A stretch of DNA of 64,000 nucleotides from Neptunicoccus sediminis. GTDB taxonomy: Bacteria; Pseudomonadota; Alphaproteobacteria; Rhodobacterales; Rhodobacteraceae. The notes below the pieces were generated by a model. That model worked only from the letters and a program-made list of their open reading frames with translations, was not told the DNA's origin and searched no databases. Every line of letters begins with the position of its first letter. Positions within the stretch are counted from its first letter, which is position 1. Both the position numbers and the translations under genes were made by a program. Shown here one piece after another: positions 62,844-64,000 of the stretch. The stretch spans positions 101,278 through 165,277 of the forward strand of contig NZ_MDVX01000013.1 in assembly GCF_001719615.1 (NCBI RefSeq), written 5' to 3'.

Positions 62844-63926
62844 ATGGAATACTATGTTGGATTAGATGTGTCGCTTCGGTCGTGTGCGATGTGCATCGTC
62901 GATAACAGAGGCAAGGTTTACCACGAGCGAGAGTTGCCCTGCGAAGTTGAGGACATTGCCGACTGTCTCGCAGCTTTTGAGCACCCAATAGAACGCGTTG
63001 GCTTTGAAGCTGGAGCAATGAGCCAACATCTGTTCTTTGGTTTGCAATCAAAAGGTTTTGAAGTTGTATGCATGGAAGCTCGGCAAGTAAGTGCCGCCTT
63101 ATCTGCGATGCGGAACAAAACCGACAAAACAGATGCAAAGGGCATTGCTCAAATCCTACGAACAGGCTGGTTCAATCCGGTTCATATGAAGAGCCGAGAA
63201 GCCCACGGGCAGAGGGCGCTATTGAGCACGCGTAAAGCGTTGATCAAGAAGACAATGGATTTGGCCAACGAGGTGCGTGGGCTGTTGAAAATCTTCGGCG
63301 TGCGATTGCCACGAACAGTGAAACACGGGTCTTTTGATGGCTTGGTAAGGCCGTTGATCGAGATGGATGACGTCCTGGCGCATGCAATCATTCCATTACT
63401 CGACGCGCGGAAGGTTTTGTTCCAACACTACCTCGAGCTGGATCGGCGCGTGAAACGAGCGGCGTCTCAAGACGAGGTTTGTATGCGCATGATGACCGTT
63501 CCAGGTGTTGGGGCGATTGCAGCGCTGACATTCAAGGCGGCAGTTGATGATCCGAGTCGCTTTAAGCGGTCGCGCACAGTTGCTGCGCACTTTGGTCTGA
63601 CGCCAAGGCGATTTCAGTCAGGGGAGCACGACAATCCTGGCCGAATATCGAAGGCGGGAGATCGAGATGTTCGTGCAACTCTTTATGCTGCTGCCAACGC
63701 ATTGTTGATGCGAACGATGGCAGGGTCACAGATCAAATCATGGGGCATGCGATTGATGCGCACCAAAGGTCGCCGACACGCTGTTGTTGCCGTCGCCCGC
63801 AAACTTGCCGTTCTGCTCCACCGTATGTGGATTGACGGCAGTGAATTCCGTCAGGAACAAGTTGGAGGCACGGCATGGAGAGTGTCCGATCTTCTGTGTA
63901 ACTGCGATCTGGTCCATGCTTCCTGA
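62844..63926 (+). CDS. IS110-family transposase, possibly altered at the C-terminus
   Basis: A 360-residue DEDD/serine-type transposase. N-terminal RuvC-like domain: YVGLDVSLRSCAMCIVD (first Asp), GFEAGAMSQ (Glu), NKTDKTDAKGIAQ (Asp pair). C-terminal Tnp domain: MTVPGVGAIAALTF, FGLTPRRFQSGEHDNPGRISKAGDRDVR with the catalytic serine, and GRRHAVVAVARKLAVLL. AAGGGAG precedes the start. The last ~16 residues (after GGTA) look foreign and may come from the IS256 element next to it. Confidence 0.9.
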   Translation: MEYYVGLDVSLRSCAMCIVDNRGKVYHERELPCEVEDIADCLAAFEHPIERVGFEAGAMSQHLFFGLQSKGFEVVCMEARQVSAALSAMRNKTDKTDAKGIAQILRTGWFNPVHMKSREAHGQRALLSTRKALIKKTMDLANEVRGLLKIFGVRLPRTVKHGSFDGLVRPLIEMDDVLAHAIIPLLDARKVLFQHYLELDRRVKRAASQDEVCMRMMTVPGVGAIAALTFKAAVDDPSRFKRSRTVAAHFGLTPRRFQSGEHDNPGRISKAGDRDVRATLYAAANALLMRTMAGSQIKSWGMRLMRTKGRRHAVVAVARKLAVLLHRMWIDGSEFRQEQVGGTAWRVSDLLCNCDLVHAS

Positions 63927-63940
63927 GAGGAGCAAGGACG

Positions 63941-64000
63941 ATGACCATATCCAAGGAACTGCTGGACGAACTACTGAAGGGCTGCGAGCGGCCTGAAGAC
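63941..64000 (+). CDS. IS256-family transposase, N-terminus only
   Basis: Twenty codons before the window ends: MTISKELLDELLKGCERPED. This is the usual opening of IS256/mutator transposases. GAGAGGAGC precedes the ATG. Only 14 bases separate it from the IS110 stop, too little for the left end of a normal IS256, so the IS256 end must lie inside the IS110 reading frame. Confidence 0.85.
   Translation, partial: MTISKELLDELLKGCERPED

Overview
The window is a 64 kb piece of an alphaproteobacterial chromosome, almost certainly from the Rhodobacterales (Rhodobacteraceae/Roseobacteraceae). The support is a ChrR-type singlet-oxygen sigma/anti-sigma pair, a zinc-independent 41-residue L36 protein, a MutL with its own endonuclease motif, the conserved order rsmB-heparinase-purH-lspA-DUF3035-M16-M16, and moderately high GC with tight ATGA overlaps. 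About 57 kb is ordinary core chromosome. The last 6.7 kb (57.3-64 kb) is a mobile, lower-GC island.

Layout. 0-3.5 kb: end of clpA with a textbook terminator, a membrane adenylate cyclase, an N-formylglutamate amidohydrolase-like gene, tRNA-Val(GAC) and rpmJ. 3.5-13.1 kb (minus strand): an eight-gene set with two acyl-CoA ligases, a complete branched-chain-type ABC transporter (livG-H-M-K-F) and a thioesterase, probably for uptake and CoA activation of an organic or aromatic acid. A PAS histidine kinase/response regulator pair is divergent from it. 15.9-22.8 kb: a LysR regulator beside an SHMT-fold enzyme, a solitary Mo/W formate dehydrogenase alpha subunit and a yeast-type saccharopine dehydrogenase.

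22.8-29.4 kb: the RpoE-ChrR photo-oxidative stress locus. Two divergent promoters of the TGATCC-N18-TA type drive rpoE-chrR on one side and a six-gene overlapping operon (FAD oxidoreductase, DUF1365, CHI-like, MFS, DUF3833, SDR) on the other. The ChrR here has lost the two N-terminal zinc-ligand cysteines. 29.4-49.5 kb: housekeeping genes (rmuC, mutL, an M16 protease pair, lspA, purH, rsmB, dapB, rbfA, truB, ileS). ileS is preceded by a leader with a long nested hairpin.

49.7-57.1 kb: an Rrf2/NsrR-type regulator facing a short operon of a 51-residue membrane peptide and a group III truncated haemoglobin, with a perfect palindrome over the likely start site. Then come a DUF697/YcjX pair, truA, and a 998-residue fusion of a small-molecule kinase, an M23 peptidase-like domain and a PLP phospho-lyase/aminotransferase.

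57.3-64 kb: tyrosine integrase, a 701-residue protein joining a predicted PD-(D/E)XK nuclease core to a C-terminal SEC-C zinc motif (best candidate for an undescribed defence gene), a complete IS1182-family element with 18-bp inverted repeats and a 4-bp target duplication, an IS110-family transposase, and the start of an IS256-family transposase. A short intergenic element (CAATGTTCC followed by AAATACTC, sometimes with a CCGGAGG hairpin) recurs at five gene ends. No stretch over 300 bases lacks a gene. The longest gaps are 49468-49727, 62589-62843, 27960-28178, 57122-57329 and 60924-61118. I saw no rRNA and no CRISPR array.
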